In this document: positions 50,548 to 58,537 of the stretch, piece after piece | Layout: each line of letters opens with the position of its first letter | Position numbering within the stretch: position 1 is the stretch's first letter | Assembly (NCBI GenBank): GCA_029785615.1 | Contig: JAFLZH010000005.1 | Span: 1-64,000, forward strand | Direction of reading: 5' to 3' | Length of the DNA stretch: 64,000 bases | Source of the DNA: Nitrososphaerota archaeon | GTDB lineage: Archaea > Thermoproteota > Nitrososphaeria > Nitrososphaerales > Gagatemarchaeaceae | Notes under the pieces: generated by a model | The model's database searches: none | What the model saw: only the letters and a program-made list of their open reading frames with translations | What the model was told of the DNA's origin: nothing | Program-made: the position numbers and the translations under genes

Positions 50548-51485
50548 CGCTGATCCTGTCGGAGGAGGACGTCGAGGGCCTCCTAGACATGGACGAGGTG
50601 GTGGGCGTCGTGGAAGAGGCCTTCCGGAGGAAGGGGCAGGGCGAAGCGGAGAACTTCATGCGGACCAGGACGAGAGGCGCGTCTTCTGTGCTGAACGTGA
50701 TGCACGCCAGCATGCCTTACCTCGGCCGGGCCGGGGTGAAGGCCTACCTCTCCTCGAAGGCGGGGGCGAAATTCGTGGTCATCCTCTTCGACACCGCCGA
50801 TTCTGCGCCTCTAGCTGTGATAGCGGCGGACATGCTCGGCCGGTTCAGGACGGGAGCCGCATCAGCCGTGGCGACGAAGCACCTCTATCGAAAGACTTCC
50901 GCGGCAGTCGCAATCTTCGGCTCTGGGAAGCAGGCGCTTACCCAGATTCTAGCCCTCGGTTCTGTCATGTCGGTGGAGGAGGTGCGCGTCTGGAGTCCCA
51001 ATGAGAGGAGCCGAGGCGCCTTCGCCCAGACGTTGGGCCAGAAGGGCTTCGCCGCGAGGGCATTCGACTCTCCTGAACGCGCCCTCGGAGGCGCGCAGGT
51101 CGCGACCGCGATCACCTCAGCCCACGCGCCGTTCCTGGACGGGGGCATGTTGAGGGACGTCTCGCACGCCAACATCTGCGGCGCCAACGTCCCGACCCAC
51201 GCAGAAATCTCGACCGACGCTGTCGCGTCCTTTCAGACGGTGGCCGTGGACGACCTGGCCCAGGCCAAGTTCGAGTATGGAGAGCTGATGAGGGCCGCGG
51301 AAGCGGGGAGGTTCTCTTGGGACTCTGCGGTAGAGCTGGGCGAGGTGGTCGCGGGGAGGCGCCAACCCGAGGGGCGGACCCTATTCAAGTCCGGGGGAGT
51401 GGCCATAGAAGACGTGGCCGTAGCCAGCAAGCTATACGAGTTGGCGAAGACCGAAGGGAAGTTCCAAGACGTAAAGATACTCTGA
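50544..51485 (+). CDS. Ornithine cyclodeaminase / alanine dehydrogenase family
   Basis: From TTG 50544 this is a 313-aa mu-crystallin family enzyme: LILSEEDVEGLLDMDEVVGVVEEAF, SKAGAKFVVILFD, GRFRTGAASAVATKHLYRKTSAAVAIFGSGKQALTQI and GANVPTHAEISTD. Members act on ornithine, alanine, proline-type imines or related amines with NAD(P). The substrate is not predictable. The track start at 50496 is earlier, but the conserved sequence begins at 50544, where TTGA overlaps the stop of the previous gene. Confidence 0.85.
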   Translation: MTLILSEEDVEGLLDMDEVVGVVEEAFRRKGQGEAENFMRTRTRGASSVLNVMHASMPYLGRAGVKAYLSSKAGAKFVVILFDTADSAPLAVIAADMLGRFRTGAASAVATKHLYRKTSAAVAIFGSGKQALTQILALGSVMSVEEVRVWSPNERSRGAFAQTLGQKGFAARAFDSPERALGGAQVATAITSAHAPFLDGGMLRDVSHANICGANVPTHAEISTDAVASFQTVAVDDLAQAKFEYGELMRAAEAGRFSWDSAVELGEVVAGRRQPEGRTLFKSGGVAIEDVAVASKLYELAKTEGKFQDVKIL

Positions 51486-51494
51486 GCCCTTAAC

Positions 51495-53135
51495 CTACAT
51501 CGGCGGCATGCCACCCATGCCACCCATCCCTCCTCCAGGAGGGGCAGGGGGCGCCTTCATCTTGCTCGCCGCTATCACGTCATCGATCCTGAGGATCATG
51601 GACGCCGCCTCGGTGGCTGCACGGAGTATCTGGAGCTTGACGGCCAGGGGCTCCCACACAGACTTCGAGTACATGTCAGTCACCTTCCCGTTGAGAGAGT
51701 CGACGCCGTACCACTTCCCTTCCTTCCCATGCTTCGCCCTCAGGTCTACCTGGGTATCGATGGGGTCCATCCCAGCGTTCTCAGCGAGGGTGAGGGGTAT
51801 GCTCTCCATGGCGTCAGCGAACTTCAGAGCAGCCAGTTGCTCTCTCCCCGAGAGCTTCTGCGCCCAGCTGCGTAGCTGTATCGAGACCTCCTCTTCTGGA
51901 GCGCCTCCCCCGGCTACGACTGCAGGGAGTTCAACGACGTCTTTGGTCACCATCAGCGCGTCGTGAAGCGCCCTCTCAGCTTCGTCTACCACCCTCTGGG
52001 TTCCTCCTCTCACAAGGATGCTCACAGCCTTCGGGTTCTTGGCCCCTTCTAGGAACACCCACTTGTCATCTTCGATCTTCCTCTCTTCCACCACCTTCGC
52101 ATAGCCAAGGTCCTTCGAGTTGAGGTCATCGAGGTTGGTGACGATCCTGGCGCCTGTCGCCTTCGCCAGCTTGGTCATGTCGCTCTCCTTCACCCGCCTC
52201 ACCGTCAGAATCCCTGCCTTCGCGAGGAAGTGCTGTGCGAGGTCATCAATCCCCTTCTGGCATATCAGGACGGTCGCTCCAGCTGAATGGACCTTGTCCA
52301 CCATCCCCCTGAGGATGCTCGTCTCCTCATCCATGAACTGCTGCATCTGCTGGGGGTCGTTGATCCTTATCTCAGCCGAGAACTCCGTCTTCTCGATCTC
52401 GAGGGCAGAGTTCACCAGCGCAATCTTCGCCTCGTCAACGCGCTTGGGCATCCCGGAGTGGACCACTTCCTTGTCCAAGACCAGTCCCCTTATCATCTCG
52501 GTGTCTGTCAGTGCTCCGCCTGGCTTCTTCTCGACCTTCACGTTGTCGATGTCCACCTTGAACCCGTCCTCGCGCTTCTCAGCAACCTGAAGCACAGCGT
52601 CGACCACTATGCCAGCCAAGTGCGGCGAGTCCTCGCTCACTAGCTTCGTCATCATGCTTGTGTTCGCAATCTTCAGCAGGTCGGATCTGTTTTCGGGGTT
52701 GACCTTCTCTGCTATCGCCTCGAGAATCTCCTGGGCCTTCTCAGCGGCCCGCCCATACCCGTCCACCACCACCACTGGGTGCACGTCTTTGTTGATCAGT
52801 TCCTCGGCCTTCTCGAGCAGCGCCCCAGCCACCACCACGGCCGACGTGGTCCCGTCTCCGACTTCGTTGTCCGTGGCCTTGCTTATCTCGACCATCATCT
52901 TCGCGGCCGGATGCTGGACGTCGAGCTCCTTCAGCATCGTCGCGCCGTCGTTGGTGATGGTGACATCTCCCATGGAATCCACGAGCATCTTGTCCATGCC
53001 CCGCGGCCCGAGTGAAGTCCTAACAACCTCGGCGATGAGCTTCGCGGCGGTGACGTTGTTCCTCTGAGCCTCCCTCCCCCTAGACTCGCCAGAACCTTCC
53101 TTCAGAATTATGACAGGCTGTCCAGTCGCTGACAT
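51495..53135 (-). CDS. Thermosome subunit (group II chaperonin)
   Basis: This 546-aa ATP-driven chaperonin subunit has VVRTSLGPRGMDKMLVDSMGDVTITNDGATMLKELDVQHPAAKM, GDGTTSAVVVAGALL and the C-terminal GGGMGGMGGMPPM tail. The length and motifs are complete. A CTTATAAA box centred at 53162 is 27 nt from the ATG, so it is leaderless. It assembles into double rings of eight or nine subunits in the cytoplasm. No prefoldin gene is adjacent. Confidence 0.97.
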   Translation of the reverse strand: MSATGQPVIILKEGSGESRGREAQRNNVTAAKLIAEVVRTSLGPRGMDKMLVDSMGDVTITNDGATMLKELDVQHPAAKMMVEISKATDNEVGDGTTSAVVVAGALLEKAEELINKDVHPVVVVDGYGRAAEKAQEILEAIAEKVNPENRSDLLKIANTSMMTKLVSEDSPHLAGIVVDAVLQVAEKREDGFKVDIDNVKVEKKPGGALTDTEMIRGLVLDKEVVHSGMPKRVDEAKIALVNSALEIEKTEFSAEIRINDPQQMQQFMDEETSILRGMVDKVHSAGATVLICQKGIDDLAQHFLAKAGILTVRRVKESDMTKLAKATGARIVTNLDDLNSKDLGYAKVVEERKIEDDKWVFLEGAKNPKAVSILVRGGTQRVVDEAERALHDALMVTKDVVELPAVVAGGGAPEEEVSIQLRSWAQKLSGREQLAALKFADAMESIPLTLAENAGMDPIDTQVDLRAKHGKEGKWYGVDSLNGKVTDMYSKSVWEPLAVKLQILRAATEAASMILRIDDVIAASKMKAPPAPPGGGMGGMGGMPPM

Positions 53136-53158
53136 AAAGCTCGGTATACAACCGACGG

Positions 53159-53166
53159 TTTATAAG
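53159..53166 (-). promoter_or_regulatory. TATA box for thermosome gene
   Basis: CTTATAAA on the minus strand is centred about 27 nt before the ATG at 53135. Confidence 0.6.
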
Positions 53167-53229
53167 AATTATTCCGGACAGAGATAGGGAATTCTTAAGT
53201 GGGGCCTGTTCGGAACTGCGCCGAACGTT

Positions 53230-53925
53230 TTGTCCACATCCCCGACCCTGTCGAGGAAGCTAGTGGCAGAGGCGGTGGGCACCTTCGTCTTCGTGCTCGT
53301 GGGCGCCGGGTCTGCGGTGGGTACGGCCAGCCTGGTCGGTCCCAACTCAGCAGCCGCCATACTCGTGGCGGCCCTTGCGAACGGGCTGGGGCTCGGAGTG
53401 GCGATTTCAGCCACCATGGCCGTCTCCGGCGGGGCGCTCAACCCTGCGGTCACCCTGGGTCTTTGGGTGGGGAAGAAGCTGAAGTCCAGAGACGTCGTCC
53501 CTTACATAATCGCGGAGCTCGTGGGGGCGACCGCCGCCGGACTCGCGCTGGAGGCTTCCTTCCCGTCGGCGCTCGGGGACAGCGTGAAGTGGGGTTCGCC
53601 AACCCTCAGCAGCGCCTTGAGCGCCGGTCAGGGGATGGCAATCGAGGGGCTCCTGACGTTCGTCTTGGTATTCGCCGTCTACGGGACAGCGGTCGACTCC
53701 AGGGCTCCCCACATCGGCGGGCTGGGCATAGGCCTCGTAGTGGTGGCCGACGTCCTGGTCGCCGGGAATCTCACTGGCGCAGCAATGAACCCCGCAAGGG
53801 CGTTCGGCCCGATGATCGCGTCCGGGTTCTATCCAGGCTACTGGTACATCTATCTCATCGGTCCGGTGCTTGGTGGAATCGCCGCCGGGCTAGTCTACCG
53901 GTATCTGATTGAGAGCGAAGCCTGA
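53230..53925 (+). CDS. MIP-family aquaporin / glycerol channel
   Basis: This 231-aa integral membrane channel has six hydrophobic helices and both signature loops: GGALNPAVTLG and GAAMNPARAFGP. The N terminus has the AEAVGTFVFVLVGAGSAV helix. It passes water and possibly small neutral solutes. The selectivity filter cannot be resolved by eye. It starts with TTG downstream of a TTCTTAAG element near 53194. Confidence 0.92.
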   Translation: MSTSPTLSRKLVAEAVGTFVFVLVGAGSAVGTASLVGPNSAAAILVAALANGLGLGVAISATMAVSGGALNPAVTLGLWVGKKLKSRDVVPYIIAELVGATAAGLALEASFPSALGDSVKWGSPTLSSALSAGQGMAIEGLLTFVLVFAVYGTAVDSRAPHIGGLGIGLVVVADVLVAGNLTGAAMNPARAFGPMIASGFYPGYWYIYLIGPVLGGIAAGLVYRYLIESEA

Positions 53926-53964
53926 AGGGTCGCGAATAAATAACTCGGGAGAAAGGCGAACAGG

Positions 53965-54441
53965 TTGAAGTCCGCGGCAGGAAGACTCAGCAGGGAGCAG
54001 GCAAAGGAGGTTCTCGTCGGCCTCGATTCCACGCTGGAAGGTTCCCGGGGGGAGGCTGCGAGGGGCGCCATCGTGAAGTTCCTGAACTCTTCCATACCGA
54101 CCTACTCGTGGGTGGGAATCTATGCAGTCGAAGGCAATGACTTGGTCCTTGATGCCTGGGCTGGGCCGTCGCCGACCGAGCACACCCGCATCCCCATCGA
54201 AAAGGGGGTGTGTGGGTTCGCAGCCAAGGCGGGGAGGACCGAGATAGTCTCTGACGTGGGGAAGGATCCGAGGTACCTGCAGTGCTTTCTTTCGACAAAG
54301 GCGGAGATAGTTGTCCCGATCCTGAGCGAGGGACGCGTCATTGGGGAGATAGACATAGACAGCGACCAGTTGGACGCCTTCTCGTCGGTCGACAAGGAGT
54401 TCCTCGAGGCCGTCGCCAGAAAAGTCAGCCTCGTCTGGTAG
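53965..54441 (+). CDS. GAF-domain protein, free-methionine-R-sulfoxide-reductase-like
   Basis: This 158-aa single GAF domain has SWVGIYAVEGNDLVLDAWAG, KGVCGFAAKAGRTEIVSDV, a second Cys in YLQCFLSTKAEIVVPIL and GEIDIDSDQLDAFSSVDKEFLE. The two Cys line up with catalytic positions of bacterial fRMsr, although the residue after the second is Phe rather than Asp. Reduction of free methionine sulfoxide is plausible. The TTG start is 26-27 nt after a GAATAAATAA box. Confidence 0.78.
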   Translation: MKSAAGRLSREQAKEVLVGLDSTLEGSRGEAARGAIVKFLNSSIPTYSWVGIYAVEGNDLVLDAWAGPSPTEHTRIPIEKGVCGFAAKAGRTEIVSDVGKDPRYLQCFLSTKAEIVVPILSEGRVIGEIDIDSDQLDAFSSVDKEFLEAVARKVSLVW

Positions 54442-54451
54442 CTCGAATTCA

Positions 54452-54465
54452 ATAACATACGTTAT
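54452..54465. promoter_or_regulatory. Palindromic operator upstream of sufC
   Basis: ATAACATACGTTAT is an inverted repeat with half-site ATAAC. It lies just upstream of the sufC TATA box (ACTTAAATA, 54469-54477). The same sequence in reverse complement occurs upstream of sufB at 55297-55310. Confidence 0.7.
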
Positions 54466-54468
54466 AAT

Positions 54469-54477
54469 ACTTAAATA
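54469..54477 (+). promoter_or_regulatory. TATA box for sufC
   Basis: ACTTAAATA is centred about 31 nt before the ATG at 54504. Confidence 0.55.
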
Positions 54478-54503
54478 CGAACTGGCGGTCAGCAACTCAG
54501 ATT

Positions 54504-55289
54504 ATGCAACTTGAGATAAAGGAACTTCACGCTTCAGTAGAGGGTAAGGAGATCCTCAAGGGGGTCAACCTCACCATCGGCCAGGGTGAAACCCACGCCC
54601 TGATGGGCCCCAACGGCTCCGGCAAGAGCACCCTCGCATACACGGTCATGGGGCACCCCAAGTACCAGGTGACCTCTGGTGAGATCCTCATAGACAGAGA
54701 GAACATAGTCGGGCTCGCTCCAGACAAGAGGGTGAAGAAGGGCCTCTTCCTCGCATTCCAGTACCCCGTGAGCGTACAGGGCGTGAGCATGTTCTCCTTC
54801 CTTCGCGCCGCTTACAACAACTCCCGTCCCGCAGGCTCGGAGCCCCCTACAATATTCGAGTTCAAGGAAGTGGTCGCTGAGAAGCTGAAGATGCTGAGCA
54901 TGAACGACTCCTTCTTGAACCGGTACCTGAACGAAGGCTTCTCTGGCGGGGAGAAGAAGAGGGCCGAAATCCTTCAGATGGCGCTCATGCAACCGAAGTT
55001 CGCGGTCCTGGACGAGACCGATTCGGGACTGGACATCGACGCGCTCAGGATCGTAGCAGAGGGAATAAACAGGGTGTCCGGCCCTCAGACGGGCTCTCTC
55101 CTCATAACTCACTACCAGAGGATACTGAAGTACGTGAAACCCCAGTTCGTCCACGTGATGTTCGAAGGCCGGATAATCGAGTCGGGCGGGGAGGAGCTGT
55201 CAAGGCTCCTGGAGGAGAAGGGATACACTTGGATCAAAGGATACAGAGAGGAAGAGCAGGTTCCTCCTCAGACCGGGCAAACCTTATAG
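54504..55289 (+). CDS. sufC: Fe-S assembly ATPase SufC
   Basis: This 261-aa ABC-type ATPase powers the SufBCD scaffold. It has Walker A GPNGSGKSTLAY, the SufC-specific Q-loop region FLAFQYPVSVQGVS, the ABC signature FSGGEKKRAEI, Walker B FAVLDETDSGLD and the switch His in LLITHYQRIL. The length is standard. It is the first gene of sufC-sufB-sufD-Rieske-sufS-sufU. A palindromic operator precedes its TATA box. Confidence 0.97.
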   Translation: MQLEIKELHASVEGKEILKGVNLTIGQGETHALMGPNGSGKSTLAYTVMGHPKYQVTSGEILIDRENIVGLAPDKRVKKGLFLAFQYPVSVQGVSMFSFLRAAYNNSRPAGSEPPTIFEFKEVVAEKLKMLSMNDSFLNRYLNEGFSGGEKKRAEILQMALMQPKFAVLDETDSGLDIDALRIVAEGINRVSGPQTGSLLITHYQRILKYVKPQFVHVMFEGRIIESGGEELSRLLEEKGYTWIKGYREEEQVPPQTGQTL

Positions 55290-55296
55290 GGGGAAC

Positions 55297-55310
55297 ATAA
55301 CGTATGTTAT
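55297..55310. promoter_or_regulatory. Palindromic operator upstream of sufB
   Basis: ATAACGTATGTTAT is the exact reverse complement of the sufC operator. It lies between a CCTTATAGG TATA-like box (55282-55289) and the sufB ATG (55326), where a bound protein would block initiation. Confidence 0.7.
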
Positions 55311-55325
55311 ACAAGAGTTCGCGAC

Positions 55326-56735
55326 ATGACTTCTAAGATCGACATCGTCGGCGACGACTACGCACAGAAGTACGGTTTCAGCGACCCCGTAGAAGAGTAT
55401 GCGGTAAGGAGCACCAAGGGCCTGAGCGAGCGGGTGGTGCAGGAGATCGTCAGGCTCCACGACGAGCCCGCGTGGATGGAACAGATCAGAATGAAGGCCC
55501 TGAAGCACTTCCTCGATCGAGAGCCTCCTTCCTGGGCCCCGGAGCTGAAAGACATCGACTATCAGGGTTTCTACTACTATGCCAACCCCACGAAGAAGGC
55601 AGCCCAATCTTGGGACCAGCTCCCTGAGTACATCAGGCGGACCTATGACAAGCTCGGAATCACCGAGGCTGAGAAGAAGTTCCTCTCGGGCGTAGGCGCG
55701 ATCTATGAGAGCGAGTCGGTCTACCACAGCATCCAGGGGGAGCTGGCGAAGCAGGGGGTCGTCTTCACAGACACCGTGACGGCCCTGAAAGAGTACCCCG
55801 ACATCATGAAAAAGTACTTCGGTACAGTGGTCCCCTACCAGGACAACTACATTGCCGCCCTCCAGACGGCGGTCTGGAGCGCAGGTTCCTTCGTCTACGT
55901 CCCTGAAGGCGTGAAGGTAAGCATGCCGCTGCAGGCATACTTCAGGATTAACGAGAAGAACATGGGCCAGTTCGAAAGGACGCTCATCGTCGCCGACCCC
56001 TACAGCGAAGTAGGCTATATCGAAGGTTGCTCTGCCCCCGTATATTCTTCGCAGTCATTGCATTCGGCCATAGTCGAGATTGTTGCCAGGAAAGGGTCGC
56101 TGGTGAAGTACACGACCCTTCAAAACTGGTCCAGGGATGTCCTCAATCTCGTCACCAAGCGGGCTCACGCGCACGAAGACGCGACCGTCTCTTGGGTGGA
56201 CTTCAACGGAGGCGCCAAGCTCACCAGGAAATACCCGTCTGTCTATCTGCTCGGGCCGAGGGCGAAGGCCGACATCATCTCGGTAGCCTACGCAGGTCCA
56301 GGCCAAGTCCAGGACACCGGCGCTAAGGCGATCCACCTGGCGAAGGACACCACGTCGAAGATTATATCTCGCTCGGTCTCGAAAGGGGGCGGCCACACCG
56401 CCTACAGAGGCCTCCTCCACATAGCCAAGGGAGCCAAGAACGTGAAGTCGACGGTCCGCTGCGACGCCCTCCTCGTGGACCCGATCAGCACCACCGCCAC
56501 CTATCCATACATGGAGATTCAGGAGGACGACGCCACGGTCACCCACGAGGCGAGCGTAGGCAAGGTGGGGGAGGAGCAGTTGTTCTATCTCATGGCCAGG
56601 GGGATATCAGAAGGGGACGCGCTGAGCATGGTCGTCAACGGGTTCATGGAACCCTTCGCAAAGGAGCTTCCTATGACATACGCGGTGGAGTTCAACCGCC
56701 TCATGTCGCTCGAAATGACGAACGCCGTCGGCTAG
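55326..56735 (+). CDS. sufB: Fe-S cluster scaffold SufB
   Basis: This 469-aa protein has the family sequence GVIFTD-like GVVFTDTVTALKEYP, VWSAGSFVYVPEGVKVSMPLQAYFRIN, YIEGCSAPVYSSQSLHSAIVEI, SKGGGHTAYRGLLHIAKGAKNVKSTVRCDALL and EQLFYLMARGISE. Conserved Cys and His for cluster assembly appear present. SufB binds SufC and SufD and builds the nascent cluster. It has its own TATA-like box plus the operator, so it may be transcribed apart from sufC. Confidence 0.97.
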   Translation: MTSKIDIVGDDYAQKYGFSDPVEEYAVRSTKGLSERVVQEIVRLHDEPAWMEQIRMKALKHFLDREPPSWAPELKDIDYQGFYYYANPTKKAAQSWDQLPEYIRRTYDKLGITEAEKKFLSGVGAIYESESVYHSIQGELAKQGVVFTDTVTALKEYPDIMKKYFGTVVPYQDNYIAALQTAVWSAGSFVYVPEGVKVSMPLQAYFRINEKNMGQFERTLIVADPYSEVGYIEGCSAPVYSSQSLHSAIVEIVARKGSLVKYTTLQNWSRDVLNLVTKRAHAHEDATVSWVDFNGGAKLTRKYPSVYLLGPRAKADIISVAYAGPGQVQDTGAKAIHLAKDTTSKIISRSVSKGGGHTAYRGLLHIAKGAKNVKSTVRCDALLVDPISTTATYPYMEIQEDDATVTHEASVGKVGEEQLFYLMARGISEGDALSMVVNGFMEPFAKELPMTYAVEFNRLMSLEMTNAVG

Positions 56736-56756
56736 GATCGACCGGAGTCGAGTGGA

Positions 56757-58169
56757 ATGTCTCAGGCGTCCCTGTCCTCCTTCAACGAGGACCTCCTGCG
56801 CTCCATCTCGGCTTCCTTGGCTGAGCCGTCGTGGTTGACCGACGTGAGGCTCGAGGCTTTCAGACAGTTCATTTCCCTCCCCTCTGAAAAGAACCCTCTC
56901 TACACGAAGTACTCGAGGACCTTCGACATCGCCTTGGACAGGTTCAAGCTGGCCCGGGACCGCACGGAGGTCGACTTCCGGAGCTTCTTCACGGGGTACC
57001 TGACCGGGACCGAGTCAGACATCCTCCTTCAGGGGAACGAGACCCAGGTCCACGCGGAACTGAGCAGGGACCTGGCCTCGAAGGGCGTGAACCTGATGTC
57101 CTTCCACGACGCCCTCCGCCAGGAAGAGGGAGCGGTCAGGAAACTGGTCGAGGGGAGGCTGGTGAAGTCGGAGACTGACAAGTACGCCGCATTCGTGAAT
57201 GCCTTTTTCAACTGTGGAACCTTCGTCAGAGTGCCGCGAGGGGTGGTCCTTGAGAAGCCGCTGCGTAAGATGCTCCTGCTTGACTCCCCACGAACGTCGG
57301 TGATCGAGCAGACCTTCGTCATAGCCGAGGAGGAGGCTAGGCTGGTCTATCTCGAGGAGCAGTACTCCAAGGGCACACCGTCGCCCGCGTTCGTCGCATC
57401 GACGGCCGAGGTCATCGCCAGGCCGAACTCTCACGTTGACTTCTCTTCCATCCAGCTCCTCGACGACCAGACCACGCACCTCTCGAACAGGGGGATCGAG
57501 GTCTCCAACGACGCCAGGGCGACAATGAGCTCTCTTTCCCTCGGAGCGTCTGTCTCGCGCTCAAGGACCAACTTCTACCTGAACGGGCGGGGCTCGTTCG
57601 CGGAGGGGTTCGAAATCTTCTTCACTGACGGGAAACAGCGCTATGACTACGAGACCAACCTGGTCCACAACTCCCCTGACTCCACTGGTTCCACCCAGGC
57701 AAGGGGGGTCCTGAAGGGGGAGTCCCAGTCGATATTCAAGGGGATGATCAAGATAGTGAACGCGGCCAAGAACTCTCGGTCCTATCTTGCACATCATGCC
57801 ATGATTTTGGAGAGGACTGCGAGGTCCGATGGTGTCCCCAGCCTTGAGATAGACAACAACGAGGTAAAGGCGACGCACTCCGCCTCCGTGGCCCAGATCG
57901 ACGAAGAGCAGCTCTTCTACCTAATGGCCCGCGGCCTGTCACCGGACGAAGCGAAGAAGATGGTGGTCCTGGGCTTCTTCGAGCCTGTCCTCTCTAGGAT
58001 TCCCATCGAACAGACCAGGGAGGGTGCCAGGTTCATGATTGAAGGCAAGTGGCATGAGGAGAAACGACGCCTTGTAGATCGGGAGACGCTTCTCGCTGCG
58101 ACGGGCGAACTCACCCCTGAGGTCAAGGAGTCAGAAGACATCTTCGAGCGCCACTACAAGTACAGGTAG
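56757..58169 (+). CDS. sufD: Fe-S assembly protein SufD
   Basis: This 470-aa paralogue of SufB has a diverged N-terminal helical region and a conserved beta-helix core, including VVLEKPLRKMLLLDSP, ARSDGVPSLEIDNNEVKATHSASVAQIDEEQLFYLMARGLSPDEAKKMVVLGFFEPV. The histidine in KATHSA corresponds to the functionally important SufD His. It begins 21 nt after the sufB stop. Confidence 0.95.
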   Translation: MSQASLSSFNEDLLRSISASLAEPSWLTDVRLEAFRQFISLPSEKNPLYTKYSRTFDIALDRFKLARDRTEVDFRSFFTGYLTGTESDILLQGNETQVHAELSRDLASKGVNLMSFHDALRQEEGAVRKLVEGRLVKSETDKYAAFVNAFFNCGTFVRVPRGVVLEKPLRKMLLLDSPRTSVIEQTFVIAEEEARLVYLEEQYSKGTPSPAFVASTAEVIARPNSHVDFSSIQLLDDQTTHLSNRGIEVSNDARATMSSLSLGASVSRSRTNFYLNGRGSFAEGFEIFFTDGKQRYDYETNLVHNSPDSTGSTQARGVLKGESQSIFKGMIKIVNAAKNSRSYLAHHAMILERTARSDGVPSLEIDNNEVKATHSASVAQIDEEQLFYLMARGLSPDEAKKMVVLGFFEPVLSRIPIEQTREGARFMIEGKWHEEKRRLVDRETLLAATGELTPEVKESEDIFERHYKYR

Positions 58170-58174
58170 ATCGC

Positions 58175-58483
58175 TTGGGGGACTACCTGCCCGCCATGGG
58201 CGAGTCTGACCTTGCCGAGGGCTCTATGGCCACCGTGGACATCGGGGGGGAGCGGATACTCCTGTCTAAGATCGGCGGCGAGGTGTTCGCCGTGGCTGCC
58301 ACCTGCACCCACGAGGAAGCGGACCTAGGCCAGGGCTTCATCCTAGAGGACAGGGTGGTCTGTCCGCTGCACCTGTCACAGTTCGACCTTAGGACGGGGG
58401 ACGCAGTGAACCCACCTGCGACCGCCCCACTGCGGCGCTATAGGACCAGGGTCGACAAAGGGACGGTTTACGTTGAGGTTTAG
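58175..58483 (+). CDS. Rieske-type ferredoxin within the suf operon
   Basis: This 102-aa protein has the Rieske ligand pairs CTHEEADLGQG and CPLHLSQFDLRTG (C-x-H and C-x2-H), matching a soluble [2Fe-2S] Rieske ferredoxin of the dioxygenase-ferredoxin type. No membrane anchor is seen. The start is TTG, 5 nt after sufD. Its place between sufD and sufS suggests an electron donor to cluster assembly, although that role is inferred. Confidence 0.9.
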   Translation: MGDYLPAMGESDLAEGSMATVDIGGERILLSKIGGEVFAVAATCTHEEADLGQGFILEDRVVCPLHLSQFDLRTGDAVNPPATAPLRRYRTRVDKGTVYVEV

Positions 58484-58537
58484 GGAGTTCTTTTAAGCAG
58501 GCGAAGAAGCTTCGGGCTGTCGGAGTCTCATCAGACG

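Noticed and set aside
53199-53912. 237-aa plus-strand ORF over the aquaporin
   Set aside because: It is Arg/Gly-rich out-of-frame translation. The overlapping frame encodes a complete aquaporin with both NPA motifs.
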